Source: Streptomyces aculeolatus
GTDB lineage: Bacteria > Actinomycetota > Actinomycetes > Streptomycetales > Streptomycetaceae
Direction: 5' to 3'
Length of the DNA: 64,000 nucleotides
Assembly (NCBI RefSeq): GCF_020400605.1
Contig: NZ_JAINRD010000007.1
Coordinates: forward strand, 1 to 64,000
Shown here: one piece after another, positions 48,201-56,275 of the stretch
Numbering within the stretch: the stretch's first letter is position 1
How the letters are laid out: the number at the start of each line of letters is the position of its first letter
Made by a program: the position numbers and the translations under genes
Notes under the pieces: generated by a model
Database searches by the model: none
The model's input: only the letters and a program-made list of their open reading frames with translations
What the model was told of the DNA's origin: nothing

Positions 48201-48555
48201 GCACGGCGGACGCCTCACGACGCACCCCGGCGCCGGCGACGGCGAGCTGCTGGACGACAGCGACGCGCTGGTCCTCGACGGTCGCCGCGGGGAGCTGGTC
48301 GGTGAGGAAGGTCTGGATGTCGGTGTCGGTCCCGGCCAGCGCGGCGGCAGCGGCGGCCCTGACCGAGGTGCCGCCGATCAGCCATGCCTCGACGGCCATG
48401 CCGCGTGCGGTGTCGGGCAGTTCGAAGTCGTCGGACGGTTCCTCGTCCGCGGCGGTGCGGGCGTATGCGGCCGGCACCGACGGCATGAGGACGGTGGCCG
48501 CGGTGGCGGTGAAGACGCCGAGGAGGCGGCGTCGGCTCCAGAACGCGGTGTTCAT
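45229..48555 (-). CDS. Tat-exported ALF-repeat / coiled-coil protein (1108 aa)
   Basis: 1108 residues from ATG 48555 (GGGGGA upstream); ATG 48582 is possible. A twin-arginine signal (SRRRLLGVF) starts the protein. Residues ~45-230 hold four ALF-type repeats (pattern V-R-x-A-A-x-x-A-L-x-x-G-x-x-x-x-L-x-x-F-L). A ~340-residue Ala/Glu/Arg coiled coil, a second set of four ALF repeats (~610-790) and a second coiled coil follow. The last ~125 residues differ: DQVNWEDFQIRREPTSFAGF, then Gly/Ala-rich hydrophobic stretches and a CGFSC pair. The layout resembles polymorphic effector scaffolds with a variable C-terminal module; a toxin role is unproven. Confidence 0.85.
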   Translation of the reverse strand: MNTAFWSRRRLLGVFTATAATVLMPSVPAAYARTAADEEPSDDFELPDTARGMAVEAWLIGGTSVRAAAAAALAGTDTDIQTFLTDQLPAATVEDQRVAVVQQLAVAGAGVRREASAVLDTGGEAISAFITEGFRPALAEDLRVATTIVSSTGGPAVTRAADTALGDGTPEVLEEFLTNGQYDARAEDMRVETVTMLNGAGPQVREYANRALDGGPADLQWFLDTGQHIARARDQEATTIEELVAVVEREGRRAAAETDRAEVASERAQTAAEKAKQAAQQAAEEARAAQDDVRRAAAAARRGATAAKGAANAARNAIVASQTAVAASRRASQAANAASQAAAKAGSAAAGAYSAAIAASKDASQAAAARNAAVAARNAAAKARSAATAAGHAATASESAARSGAAAASAALNAAAAAGSAAEAAEAAGVAEAEAAEARREARIANAAAARATSSAERAQQLATKAASAANTARIAANSAAEHAENAADAAEEAAEHAGEALDFANKATEHANSAIEAANTATEAVNKAVSVAEEARAAELAALDEDRARALDEARVLAEIEAEDLAARESKRTQEEQTAQETMDLIAAAEQALTDGDLGRAATVGRRAATGLLAGHGSWSREAAAFALAGTDADVHAWLDTDRLLAQDEDDHETALYIAEAASSPVARAAQAALESEAPETVRTFLISGQVEAAAEDNRVQITQLLSADPGPAVRAAAEAALDDGSAQALQDFLVDGYPAAVREDDSVIATQLLSSDGPYTRAYAEAALTGPTWMRRNFVHRVQYLAAQVDHDYFTHAAAMLGTIDAAREIAERAQEDACRASKVAAEAREAAEEADKWAERASASAQRAEQYAEQAGQHADAADASAAAARLSAAQAAAAATTARRSARAANYSANVALGAAHRAGVSAYEAQGSAAAAWRSAVAAGLSAKEAAEAASQARVIVAQQRRAEAAEAAREAAERAERNEENNTNPSDTEEHDQVNWEDFQIRREPTSFAGFFGDLSTASGYAAAIAAVTAPPAAPWLGGFSLATGGLSAGLYAVECGFSCEEFQVAAGSFAISGLLGLQGTVVKSFVGDEMAASMLFRLTDAGLNLVSPLTSTLGSLF

Positions 48556-48692
48556 GAGGGATCCCCCTGGGGGTGTGGTCATGCGGGATGGGCCCGCGAG
48601 CCCGGGGCGGAAGGCCCGGCGGGCTCGCGGGTGGCGCTGTTCTCCCGTGTTCTCCCGTTGGCGTCGGATGTGCGCGTGCCGGCGGAGGGCCG

Positions 48693-50906
48693 TCAGCGGG
48701 CAGCCCAGCCGAACGCCACCCCGGAGGCGGGGAGGCCGTTCAGGCCGGGTTCGTACGTGGTGACCGCCCCGGTCTCGCCGGCGTGGCCGCCGGTGGCGTT
48801 GCCCCACGGCAGCGCGTACAGGGCGCCGTGGGGGGCGGGGCCGTCGGGTATGCCGACATACAGGCGGGTGCCGGTGGCATGCAGGTGGCGGCCCACCCCC
48901 GCGCCCGCGCTGGGGGAGCCGGGCAGCCCGGAGCCGTTCCCCGCCTCGATCCAGAACGCGGCGTCCCCGGAGGCGGTGGGCAGGCCGAAGGTCTGCACCG
49001 CGCCCGCGCCGGTGGCGCCGCCGGTGCTCTCTCCGGGGGCGCCGACCGCGAGCAGCACGGTGGTGTCGCTGCTCACCGTCCGCAGCGCGGTGTTCACCAC
49101 GGATACGTCGGTGCCGAACAGGTCGTCGGACTCCGCGGTGTCGTCGACGCCGGCGCCCTGCTGGTGGATGTTGGCGAGCGGACCGGCGGCCCCGGCGGCG
49201 TTCACCCGGAAGGCCGCGACGCGGCCGGCGTCGACCGCGGCTGTGCCGTCGACGGTGAGATCCTCGCGGGGCACGCCGACGGCGAGGACCGATTCCCAGG
49301 TGCCGTCCTCGCCGGCGGAGCGGTAGGCGGCCATGGCGAGGGAGGCGCCGTAGCGGTCGCCGCTCTCGGCCGCCGCGCCGCCGCCGTCGGTGTTCTCGTT
49401 GAGGCTGTCCAGCGGGGCGGGGATGTTGTCCTCGTTCATGGTGTGGTCGAAGAGCCAGACCATGCCGGCGGCAGAGGCGTCCTGCACCCCCTCGAAGGGG
49501 GCGCCGACCGCGAGGTGGTGCGGCGAGCCGGCGACGGAGGCGCCGAAGCGGTCTCCGTTCTCCGCGGAGCCGGTCACCCCGGGCTGGTCCTGGTGCAGCC
49601 GGCGGGTGCTGGAGCCGCGCAGGTAGAAGACCTGTCCGGCGTTGGTGGCACCGTTGACATCCTCGTTGGGAACGCCGATCAGCAGGTACGGCACGCCGGT
49701 GTCGGTGTGCCCGGCGGCGATCGCCTGCCCCATCTGGTCGTCGGGGTCGGCAGTGGCGGAGCCGACGACGCCGGGGCCGTTGCCCTGGTGGAGATAGAGC
49801 GCCTCCTCGCCCTCGCCGAGGCCGTCGGGCGAGCCGTACAGGATGGTCACGCTGCCCGCGTCGGCGGCGCCGGTGTCGTCCAGCGGAGTGCCGACGACCA
49901 GGTCGGTGCAGCCGTCCTCGTTGTGGTCGAGGACCGCCAGCTCCTCGCCGAAGCCGTCCTCCGGCTGGGCCGAGCCGGGGACCTGGCTGAGGTCCTGTTG
50001 GAGCACGGCAGGCGCGCGGTCGCCGCCGTAGACGACACGCAGGAGGCCGGCGCCCGGGTCACCGCCGACGGTGGCCCGGGGGTCGGTGGCGGCGACGTCC
50101 TCGGCGCCGTCGCAGTCGAAGTCGCTGGGGCGGGGGGTGCCGACGGTCGTGGTGACCCACTCGGGTACGTCGTCCACCCGAGTGTCCAGCGCGCCTGCGA
50201 CGGGATCGGTCTCACCGTCCCCCACGTCCGTGCCGAAGCAGCCTGCCTCCCAGGTGCGGCTGTGCACCCCGACAAGCTCCAGCTGCCCGGCGGACTCGCG
50301 TAGCACCGGTCCGCCGGCGTCGCCCCGGCAGACCGCGGCACCGTCCTGCCCGACGACGTTCATCTCGCCGGTGCCCACGGCGTCCACGGTGAAGGTGCCG
50401 GTGTGCAGGGTGAGCGGCGCCCACTCGTCGGCGGTACGGCCGTAGCCGGCGCCGATCAGCTGCTCCCCGACTGCGGGTACGGCATCCCCGAGGGCGACCG
50501 GGACGACGGCGTCCACAGGGCGGACGAGACGGGCGAGGAGCAGGTCACGGTCGTGGTGCGGGACCAGTTCGACGACGTCGCGCACCTGGCCGGCGGCGGT
50601 GGTGAGGTCGGTGCGGCCGACGGTGGCGGTGGTGTCCAGCGGCGGCCTGCCGGCGGGAGCCGTCGGGTCGGCCGAGGGGTCGTCGGCGAAGCAACTGGCC
50701 GCGGTGAGCACCCACTCGGCGTCCACCAGCGCCCCCGAGCAGGCCCGTTGGCCGGCACCGAGGTCCAGCCGTACGGCGAACTCGTAGCTGCTGTCGGTTT
50801 CGGCGGGGCCGGCAAGGGCGGGCGCCGGGGCGGCGGTGGTCAGCAGGTGCGCCGTGGTGCCGAGCGCGACCAGGACGGCAGCGGTACGGAGCGGGCTCAC
50901 TGGCAT
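48693..50906 (-). CDS. Secreted trypsin-fold pseudoprotease with FG-GAP repeats
   Basis: 737 residues from ATG 50906, behind GGAGGAGGGG and overlapping the upstream stop by 10 nt. After a signal peptide, an S1-like domain shows CSGALVDAEWVLTAASCF and CRGDAGGPVL. The catalytic His is Ser71 (LTAASC) and the catalytic Ser is Ala197 (GDAGGP); only Asp121 remains, so it should be inactive as a protease. Five to six FG-GAP repeats follow (D-x-N-x-D-G-x-x-D-L and G-D-R-F-G-A-S patterns), probably a beta-propeller. It may bind peptide or a surface partner. It is second in the 51451-45229 operon. Confidence 0.9.
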   Translation of the reverse strand: MPVSPLRTAAVLVALGTTAHLLTTAAPAPALAGPAETDSSYEFAVRLDLGAGQRACSGALVDAEWVLTAASCFADDPSADPTAPAGRPPLDTTATVGRTDLTTAAGQVRDVVELVPHHDRDLLLARLVRPVDAVVPVALGDAVPAVGEQLIGAGYGRTADEWAPLTLHTGTFTVDAVGTGEMNVVGQDGAAVCRGDAGGPVLRESAGQLELVGVHSRTWEAGCFGTDVGDGETDPVAGALDTRVDDVPEWVTTTVGTPRPSDFDCDGAEDVAATDPRATVGGDPGAGLLRVVYGGDRAPAVLQQDLSQVPGSAQPEDGFGEELAVLDHNEDGCTDLVVGTPLDDTGAADAGSVTILYGSPDGLGEGEEALYLHQGNGPGVVGSATADPDDQMGQAIAAGHTDTGVPYLLIGVPNEDVNGATNAGQVFYLRGSSTRRLHQDQPGVTGSAENGDRFGASVAGSPHHLAVGAPFEGVQDASAAGMVWLFDHTMNEDNIPAPLDSLNENTDGGGAAAESGDRYGASLAMAAYRSAGEDGTWESVLAVGVPREDLTVDGTAAVDAGRVAAFRVNAAGAAGPLANIHQQGAGVDDTAESDDLFGTDVSVVNTALRTVSSDTTVLLAVGAPGESTGGATGAGAVQTFGLPTASGDAAFWIEAGNGSGLPGSPSAGAGVGRHLHATGTRLYVGIPDGPAPHGALYALPWGNATGGHAGETGAVTTYEPGLNGLPASGVAFGWAAR

Positions 50907-51451
50907 GGCCCCTCCTCCGGATCGCCAGCGTCCTCAGGGGGCTCGTTGCTGGTGACGAGTTCCAGAAGCGTCTCCTCGGGCTGGCCCGGCCCCTGCCCCT
51001 CGCCAACCCCGACACCGGTGTTCCTGCCGATCTGGCAGACGACTTCGCCGTCCCCCGCCGTCATACGCGCCGTGGTGTAGTAGTCGTTTCCCACGATTCT
51101 GTACACCGAGGGGATCTCCATGCTCAGATACCCCTGGCTGCCGGTGACGCGGAAACATACGGGGCTTTCCTGGAGGCCACCCTCCTTCACTCTGCCCTCC
51201 ACCCTCAGCAGCCCCTCCTCGCCGCACTCGGTAAGAACGATATGGCCGTCTCCCCGCTTGAGCTGGAACCCGCGCTCCTCCTGGATCCGTGCAGCCTGCG
51301 GGTATGCGAAGTCCTCGACCGCGTAGGCGGGTTCCTCCTGCAGTGGTGCGCCCGTGGGCGGAGGGTCGTCGGCCTGGGCGACATGCAGGGCACCGGCGAC
51401 GACGGCCAGCGCCGCGGCAGCGGTGACGAGTAATGGTGCACGCAATCTCAA
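50897..51451 (-). CDS. Small secreted Cys-containing protein
   Basis: 184 residues from TTG 51451 (GGGG at -8; TTG 51445 also possible). A signal peptide (LLVTAAAALAVVAGALHVAQA) ends near residue 27. The mature part has four Cys (TECGEE, SPVCFRV, EVVCQIG, GPCQ), a DYYTTARMTAGDGEVV segment and an acidic Gly/Pro-rich end. No family is recognised. It overlaps the pseudoprotease start, so the two are co-translated and perhaps form a pair. Confidence 0.75.
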   Translation of the reverse strand: MRLRAPLLVTAAAALAVVAGALHVAQADDPPPTGAPLQEEPAYAVEDFAYPQAARIQEERGFQLKRGDGHIVLTECGEEGLLRVEGRVKEGGLQESPVCFRVTGSQGYLSMEIPSVYRIVGNDYYTTARMTAGDGEVVCQIGRNTGVGVGEGQGPGQPEETLLELVTSNEPPEDAGDPEEGPCQ

Positions 51452-51699
51452 CAGAAGCCCCGTTTCCTGTCACATCGTTGGACGGAGGTAAGCCTGAGCC
51501 GCACCTTCGACGAGCGCGGGCATGGAAAGCCGTCGACCCGGAGGTCGCGGCGGGCGCGTGTGCGGCAGGCTCAGCCTCGTCGAGCACCGCGAACTCGTCG
51601 CCCCTGCTTGCCTTCCAACGGTTGCACAGGAACCTTGACGATTTCTGGGAGGTCTTCTGGCAGCGGATCCGGCCCGGTGATCCGGGCAGGCACCCTCCG
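51452..51699. other. Gene-free stretch between accessory cluster and glycan cluster
   Basis: 248 bp with no ORF of coding character. A GGAGG-like site at ~51484 has no convincing start after it. The region is where the secreted-protein operon must begin, but I see no clear -10/-35 pair. Confidence 0.4.
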
Positions 51700-53139
51700 C
51701 TACCGCAGTCGGCGCCGCAGTGCCCGCGCCCGCCGTGCCACCCGCCGCACCGCCGGACTCCGCGGTACGAACGCCAGCCGCTTCGGCACCCCGCCCGGCA
51801 GCCCCTCCACCGTCAGCCGGCGCCGCTTGAAGTACCGCCACGTGTCCGCGTCCAGCTCCGCCGCCAGCCACCGCTCGACCTCCGGCCGCCGCCGCGCGTG
51901 GATCCGCGGCTGCATCGTGAAGCCCACCGCCGTCAGCAGCCCGCCCAGCTTCTCCTGCGCCTCCGCCGCGGTCGGCGCCCGCCAACGGCGCACCGCATCC
52001 GGGTCGTCCAGCGACGGCAGCAGCGCGTCGGCGATCGTGACGGGGACGCGGTTGCTGTTCTCGTACGGGGTCAGCCGCTCCAGCAGCGTGCCGGTGCCGA
52101 CGGTCGCCACCGGCAGCCCGTACAGCGCCGACGCCGTCATCAGCGCCGTGGAGAACGCGCCCGCCACCAGCGCCGGGCGCAGCCGCTCGTACAGCACCTC
52201 CGCCAGCACCGGGGAGTCGAGCACCGTCAGCGTGACGCCGAGGCGCTCCGCCTCGTCCTCCAGCAGCCGCGAGACCCGCGCGGACGCCATCGGGTGCGGC
52301 TTGAACACCACGTCGCGGTGGCCCAGTCCGGCCGCGCCGCGCAGCATCCGTACGTGCAGCTCCTCTTCCTCCTGGGCCGTGAGGATCTGCAGCGCCGCGA
52401 GGTACTGGCCCAGGAGGAGTGCGGGCGAGGAACCCCCGTCGGGCAGGTCCGGGCCGGCGGCAGCCGACAGCTCGGCCAGCACCTTCTTCAGCTCCTCCGC
52501 CGGCACGATCTCCGGCGGCACCCCGAACTCCGTGAGCAGCATGGGCCGTACGCCCGGCAGCAGGTCGGGGTGCAGCAGGCGTTCGACGCGCGTGCCGACA
52601 AAGGAGGAGAGCTTGTTGCGGGTGGGGCCGTAGCTCATCAGGCCGTCGGCGTAGACGTGCAGGGCCGCGTCCGGGAAGAGCTGGACGAGCGCCCGCGCGG
52701 GGCTGACCTGGACCGACTCCACGACGAGCGTGAGCCGGTCGGCGCCCAGGTCCCACAGCAGCCGCAGGTGCCGCTCCCACAGCGGTACGTCCTCGGCGCG
52801 CGGCTCCCACGCGGCGGGGTGCAGCGGGCGGATGGCGTGGTTCCAGTCGCGTACGTCGTCGAAGCGGGAACGCAGCTGCGCGAAGCCGGCCATGGCGTCG
52901 ACGGCGGGGGTGGTCTCGGGGTTCGCGGCGTTGTTGGCGATCAGCAGGATGCGGCGGTCCGCGGCGGGGAACAGGCCGGCGTCGAGGGCGGCGGCGAGGG
53001 TCGCGGTGCCGTAGAGGGTGGAGGCCACGAAGACCTGGGTGTGCCGCCCGGGCGCGTAGCGGACCTGCGGCGGCGGGTACGGGGCGGAGTGCGCGGACGC
53101 GGGGGTGCCGGACGGGGGAGTGCCGGACGGGGCGGTCAT
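51700..53139 (-). CDS. Polysialyltransferase-family protein (alpha-2,8-polyST-like)
   Basis: 479 residues from ATG 53139. A Pro/Ser-rich start (~25 residues) precedes a GT-B-like core. The HP motif VVFKPHPM and the D/E-D/E-G-like segment HVYADGL, with LSSFVGTRVERL and VAGAFSTALMTASALYG, fit PF07388-type polysialyltransferases. The C terminus is basic (RRVARRARALRRRLR), suggesting membrane or polyanion contact. It probably polymerises or transfers nonulosonic acid in wall-glycan assembly. The start overlaps the stop of a 39-codon ORF (ATGA). Confidence 0.8.
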   Translation of the reverse strand: MTAPSGTPPSGTPASAHSAPYPPPQVRYAPGRHTQVFVASTLYGTATLAAALDAGLFPAADRRILLIANNAANPETTPAVDAMAGFAQLRSRFDDVRDWNHAIRPLHPAAWEPRAEDVPLWERHLRLLWDLGADRLTLVVESVQVSPARALVQLFPDAALHVYADGLMSYGPTRNKLSSFVGTRVERLLHPDLLPGVRPMLLTEFGVPPEIVPAEELKKVLAELSAAAGPDLPDGGSSPALLLGQYLAALQILTAQEEEELHVRMLRGAAGLGHRDVVFKPHPMASARVSRLLEDEAERLGVTLTVLDSPVLAEVLYERLRPALVAGAFSTALMTASALYGLPVATVGTGTLLERLTPYENSNRVPVTIADALLPSLDDPDAVRRWRAPTAAEAQEKLGGLLTAVGFTMQPRIHARRRPEVERWLAAELDADTWRYFKRRRLTVEGLPGGVPKRLAFVPRSPAVRRVARRARALRRRLR

Positions 53140-53255
53140 CGGGCGGCCACCTGCGCCCCGGCGCCGCGCCGGTGGCAGACGCCGAGGAGCCCGACGGCCG
53201 CGAACGTACGGGCCCGCACGTGGGAGAAGGGAACGATCACGGAGAGTTGACGCAT
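53136..53255 (-). CDS. 39-aa ORF, leaderless, coupled to the polysialyltransferase gene
   Basis: ATG 53255 lies 7 nt after TAGCAT (leaderless geometry). The stop overlaps the next ATG as ATGA. The product begins MRQLSVIVPFSHVRA, close to the N terminus of GT2 glycosyltransferases (LSVIVPF), but stops after 39 residues. It may be a leader ORF that sets coupled translation, or the remnant of a deleted glycosyltransferase. Coding potential is limited by length. Confidence 0.5.
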   Translation of the reverse strand: MRQLSVIVPFSHVRARTFAAVGLLGVCHRRGAGAQVAAR

Positions 53256-53442
53256 CCGGGCGATGCTAGAGGCCGGCCCGCGCCCCGGGCTTGCCCTTCC
53301 CCGACGCGGGCGTGAACGCCGGGCGGCGGAACGGTGAACGCCGCGCCCCCCCGGGCCGGTTCGCCGTTCGGCGGCGTGTTGTTAACCATTTGTACGGCCG
53401 GTGTTGGGCCACCCAGCGGAATGCCTCCCTACCGTCGGCGGC
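53256..53442. promoter_or_regulatory. Divergent promoter region of the nonulosonate cluster
   Basis: The minus-strand TAGCAT (53270-53265 area) serves the 39-codon ORF and the plus-strand TACCGT (53430-53435) serves the DUF6716 gene. The segment also contains an inverted repeat GCATC/GATGC at 53252-53266 and a run of GTTGTTAACCATTTG with lower GC than its surroundings. Confidence 0.5.
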
Positions 53443-54780
53443 GTGCTCAACGACCCCCCGTCACAGCTTCGCACCGCTGTTCTCGCCGACTCGGACACCC
53501 GCTGGAAATGGGGCGCGCTCACCGCTCGCCGCATGGCCCCGGAGGCGGTGCTCGACGGGTATCTGCTGCACGGCAGGGCCACACCCACAGCCCGCCAGCT
53601 CGCCGAGGTCGGCGTCACCGCGGACGCCATGAGGGAGGTCACGGCCGTCGAGTTCCTCGCCGCCGCCGGCCCCGACCGCTACGACGTCGTGCTCCTGTCC
53701 TGCGTCGGCGGCACCGTGCAGGCCATGCTCCACGGCCTCGCCCGCGCCTGGCAGGGCGCCGCGCGCCGCCCCGCGGTCGTCACCGGCTACGTCGGCGTCG
53801 TGTACGAGAAGCTCTCCGACGGCCTCCTCCTGCGCAACGGCGCCGACGTCGTGCTGGCCAACAGCCGGCAGGACGCCGAGCGCTTCCGCGCCGTCTACGA
53901 GGGCGTCGGCGCCCCCCCGGACAGCGTCGTGGAGTGCGCGCTGCCGTTCCTCGACGGCGCGGCGTACGACCCGGCGGCGGCCGGCGGCGACCGCCCGTAC
54001 ACCGTCGTCTTCGCCGTCCAGCCCTCCGTGCCCGACAACCGCGAGGACCGCCTGTACCTGCTGCGCCGCGCCGCCCGGCACGCCGAGCGGCACCCGGAGC
54101 GGGAGGTGCTCGTCAAGCTGCGCAGCCGGCCGGGCGAGCACACGACGCACATCGAAGAGGCCCCGTACCAGAAGCTCGCCCAGAAGCTGCCCGGCGGACT
54201 GCCCGCCAACTGCCGCCTCGTCTACGGGAACATGGGCGAGGTCCTCGACCGCACCGACCTCCTCGTCACCGTCAGCTCCACCGCCGCGCTGGAGTCCCTG
54301 CACCGCGGCATCCCCACCGCCGTCCTCACCGACCTGGGCGTACGCGAGCCGCTGGGCAACCACCACTTCCTCGGCTCCGGCTGCCTCGCCTCCTGGGACG
54401 AACTCGACGCCGGCCACCTGCCCAAGCCCGACCCCGTGTGGCTGTCCCGCCAGGGCGTCCCCGGCGCGGCCTCCGCCGAGCCGTACGACGCCGCCTTCGA
54501 CCGCGCCAGGGCCCGCCTGGCCACCCTGGTCGCCGACCCGCAGCTGCCGCCGCTGGCGCCGTACTACACGCCGGAGACCGCGGGCGGCTACCTGCCGCGG
54601 ATCCTCGGCAGGCACGGCCTGGCCCCCACCGGCGAGCCGCTGCCGCAGGCCGCTTCCGCCGCCGAGCCGGGCCCGCTGCGCCGGTGGGCGCGCACGCTGC
54701 TGCGCAAGGCCGCGCGCGCCGCGTACCGGGGCGGCGTCCAGCGCATCGCGCCCCTCATCCGCCGCATGGGGGCGCTGTGA
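53443..54780 (+). CDS. DUF6716 family protein, putative glycosyltransferase
   Basis: 445 residues from GTG 53443, 7 nt after TACCGT (leaderless). The fold appears GT-B-like: AVLADSDTRWKWGALTARRM, GYVGVVYEKLSDGLLLRNGA, VVFAVQPSVPDNREDRLYLL, VLVKLRSRPGEHTTH and RTDLLVTVSSTAALESLHRG. The TVSSTAALE segment matches nucleotide-sugar-binding sites. A basic C-terminal tail (ARTLLRKAARAAYRGG) is likely membrane-proximal. It heads the operon with the CMP-nonulosonate transferase and synthase genes. Confidence 0.85.
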   Translation: MLNDPPSQLRTAVLADSDTRWKWGALTARRMAPEAVLDGYLLHGRATPTARQLAEVGVTADAMREVTAVEFLAAAGPDRYDVVLLSCVGGTVQAMLHGLARAWQGAARRPAVVTGYVGVVYEKLSDGLLLRNGADVVLANSRQDAERFRAVYEGVGAPPDSVVECALPFLDGAAYDPAAAGGDRPYTVVFAVQPSVPDNREDRLYLLRRAARHAERHPEREVLVKLRSRPGEHTTHIEEAPYQKLAQKLPGGLPANCRLVYGNMGEVLDRTDLLVTVSSTAALESLHRGIPTAVLTDLGVREPLGNHHFLGSGCLASWDELDAGHLPKPDPVWLSRQGVPGAASAEPYDAAFDRARARLATLVADPQLPPLAPYYTPETAGGYLPRILGRHGLAPTGEPLPQAASAAEPGPLRRWARTLLRKAARAAYRGGVQRIAPLIRRMGAL

Positions 54781-54884
54781 GCGACGTACACGCGGCCGCG
54801 CCCCGGCCCGCGCCCCCGCACCCGCCGGCGGACAGCACCTCCGCACCTTCGCCGCGCCCCGGCCCGCCTCAGCAAGGAGCCGCC

Positions 54885-56228
54885 ATGTCCCAGCCCGAGT
54901 CCGCAGCCCGCGTGCTCGCGGTCATCCCCGCCCGCGGGGGGTCCAAGGGCGTACCCGGCAAGAACCTCGCCCGCGTCGGCGGCGTGCCGCTGGTGGCCCG
55001 CGCGGTACGGCAGTGCCTCGCGGCGCGGCTCGTCACCGACGTCGTGGTCTCCACCGACGACGACACCATCGCCTCCGTAGCCCGCGAGGCCGGCGCCGAG
55101 GTCGTCCGCCGCCCCGCCGAGATCGCCGGCGACACCGCCTCCAGCGAGGCGGCGGTGCTGCACGCGCTGGACACCCACGAGGAGCGCTGCGGCGAGACGA
55201 TGGCGGCGGTGCTGCTGGTGCAGTGCACGAGCCCGTTCCTGACCGGCGCGGACATCGACGGCGTCACGGCGGCGGTACTGGACGAGGGCGCGGACAGCGC
55301 CCTGACGGTGGCCCCGTTCCACGGCTTCATCTGGCGCGACGAGGCGGACGAGGCGGAGGCCGCGGCCGTCGCCGAGGCCCCCGCGGCGGCGAAGACCCCG
55401 GCCGTCGCGGAGGCGACCGCCGTGGCCAAGGCCGCGGCGACGGGTACCGCGGCGGGTGCCGCGCCCACGAAGGTGGCCCCGGCGGTCGAAGCCGCCCTGT
55501 CCCAGGGCTACGGCGTCAACCACGACAAGTCGTACCGCCCCCGGCGACAGGACCGGCCCCAGGACCTGCTGGAGACCGGTGCCGCGTACGCCATGCGCAC
55601 CCCCGGGTTCCGCGAGCACCGCCACCGCTTCTTCGGCCGCACCGCCCCGGTGCGTACCGACGCCGCCCGCGTCCTGGAGGTCGACGAGCCCGACGACCTG
55701 ACCCGCGCCCGCGCCCTGGCCCCCCTGCTCGACGTGCCGGGACCCGGCTCGCTGCCCACCCGCCGCGACGTCGACGCCGTCGTCCTCGACTTCGACGGCA
55801 CCCAGACCGACGACCGCGTCTACATCGACGCCGACGGCCGCGAACTCGTCGCCGTCCACCGCGGCGACGGCCTCGGCATCGCCGCCCTGCGCCGCGCCGA
55901 GCTGAAGCTCCTCATCCTTTCCTCGGAAAAGAACCCCGTCGTCGCCGCCCGGGCACGCAAACTTCACCTCCCCGTTCTGCACGGGGTCGACCGTAAGGAC
56001 ATCGCACTGAAGCAGTGGTGCGAGGAGGAGGGCATCGCGCCCGAGCGCGTGCTCTACGTCGGCAACGACGTGAACGACCTGCCGTGCTTCGGCCTCGTCG
56101 GCTGGCCCGTCGCGGTCGCCGGCGCCCACGCGATCGTGCGGGACGCGGCGCGTGCGGTGACGTCCACCCCCGGAGGCGACGGAGCGATCCGCGAGATCGC
56201 CTCGTGGATCCTCGGCCCCTCCCTGTAG
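54885..56228 (+). CDS. neuA: CMP-nonulosonate cytidylyltransferase fused to HAD phosphatase
   Basis: 447 residues from ATG 54885 (AAGGAG correctly spaced); GTG 54777 overlaps the previous stop and would add 36 low-complexity residues. Residues 1-290 are NeuA-like: IPARGGSKGVPGKNLARVGG, VVVSTDDDTIA, QCTSPFLTGADI, NHDKSYRPRRQDR, LETGAAYAMRT. Residues ~295-440 are a KDO8P-phosphatase-type HAD domain (LDFDGTQTDDRVYIDADG, LSSEKNPVVAARA, GNDVNDLPCFG). A ~54-residue Ala/Val/Glu/Lys insertion (residues 153-206) interrupts the first domain. It activates a sialic-acid-like sugar as CMP-donor. Confidence 0.93.
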   Translation: MSQPESAARVLAVIPARGGSKGVPGKNLARVGGVPLVARAVRQCLAARLVTDVVVSTDDDTIASVAREAGAEVVRRPAEIAGDTASSEAAVLHALDTHEERCGETMAAVLLVQCTSPFLTGADIDGVTAAVLDEGADSALTVAPFHGFIWRDEADEAEAAAVAEAPAAAKTPAVAEATAVAKAAATGTAAGAAPTKVAPAVEAALSQGYGVNHDKSYRPRRQDRPQDLLETGAAYAMRTPGFREHRHRFFGRTAPVRTDAARVLEVDEPDDLTRARALAPLLDVPGPGSLPTRRDVDAVVLDFDGTQTDDRVYIDADGRELVAVHRGDGLGIAALRRAELKLLILSSEKNPVVAARARKLHLPVLHGVDRKDIALKQWCEEEGIAPERVLYVGNDVNDLPCFGLVGWPVAVAGAHAIVRDAARAVTSTPGGDGAIREIASWILGPSL

Positions 56229-56275
56229 CCCGATCCCTCCCTCGCGAGGGTCTGGAGAGTAAGGAACAGATCTGC

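Noticed and set aside
45217..49326. A 1369-codon open frame on the plus strand
   Set aside because: Antisense shadow of the ALF-repeat and pseudoprotease genes; its Gly/Leu/Arg-rich product has no domain and no sensible start.
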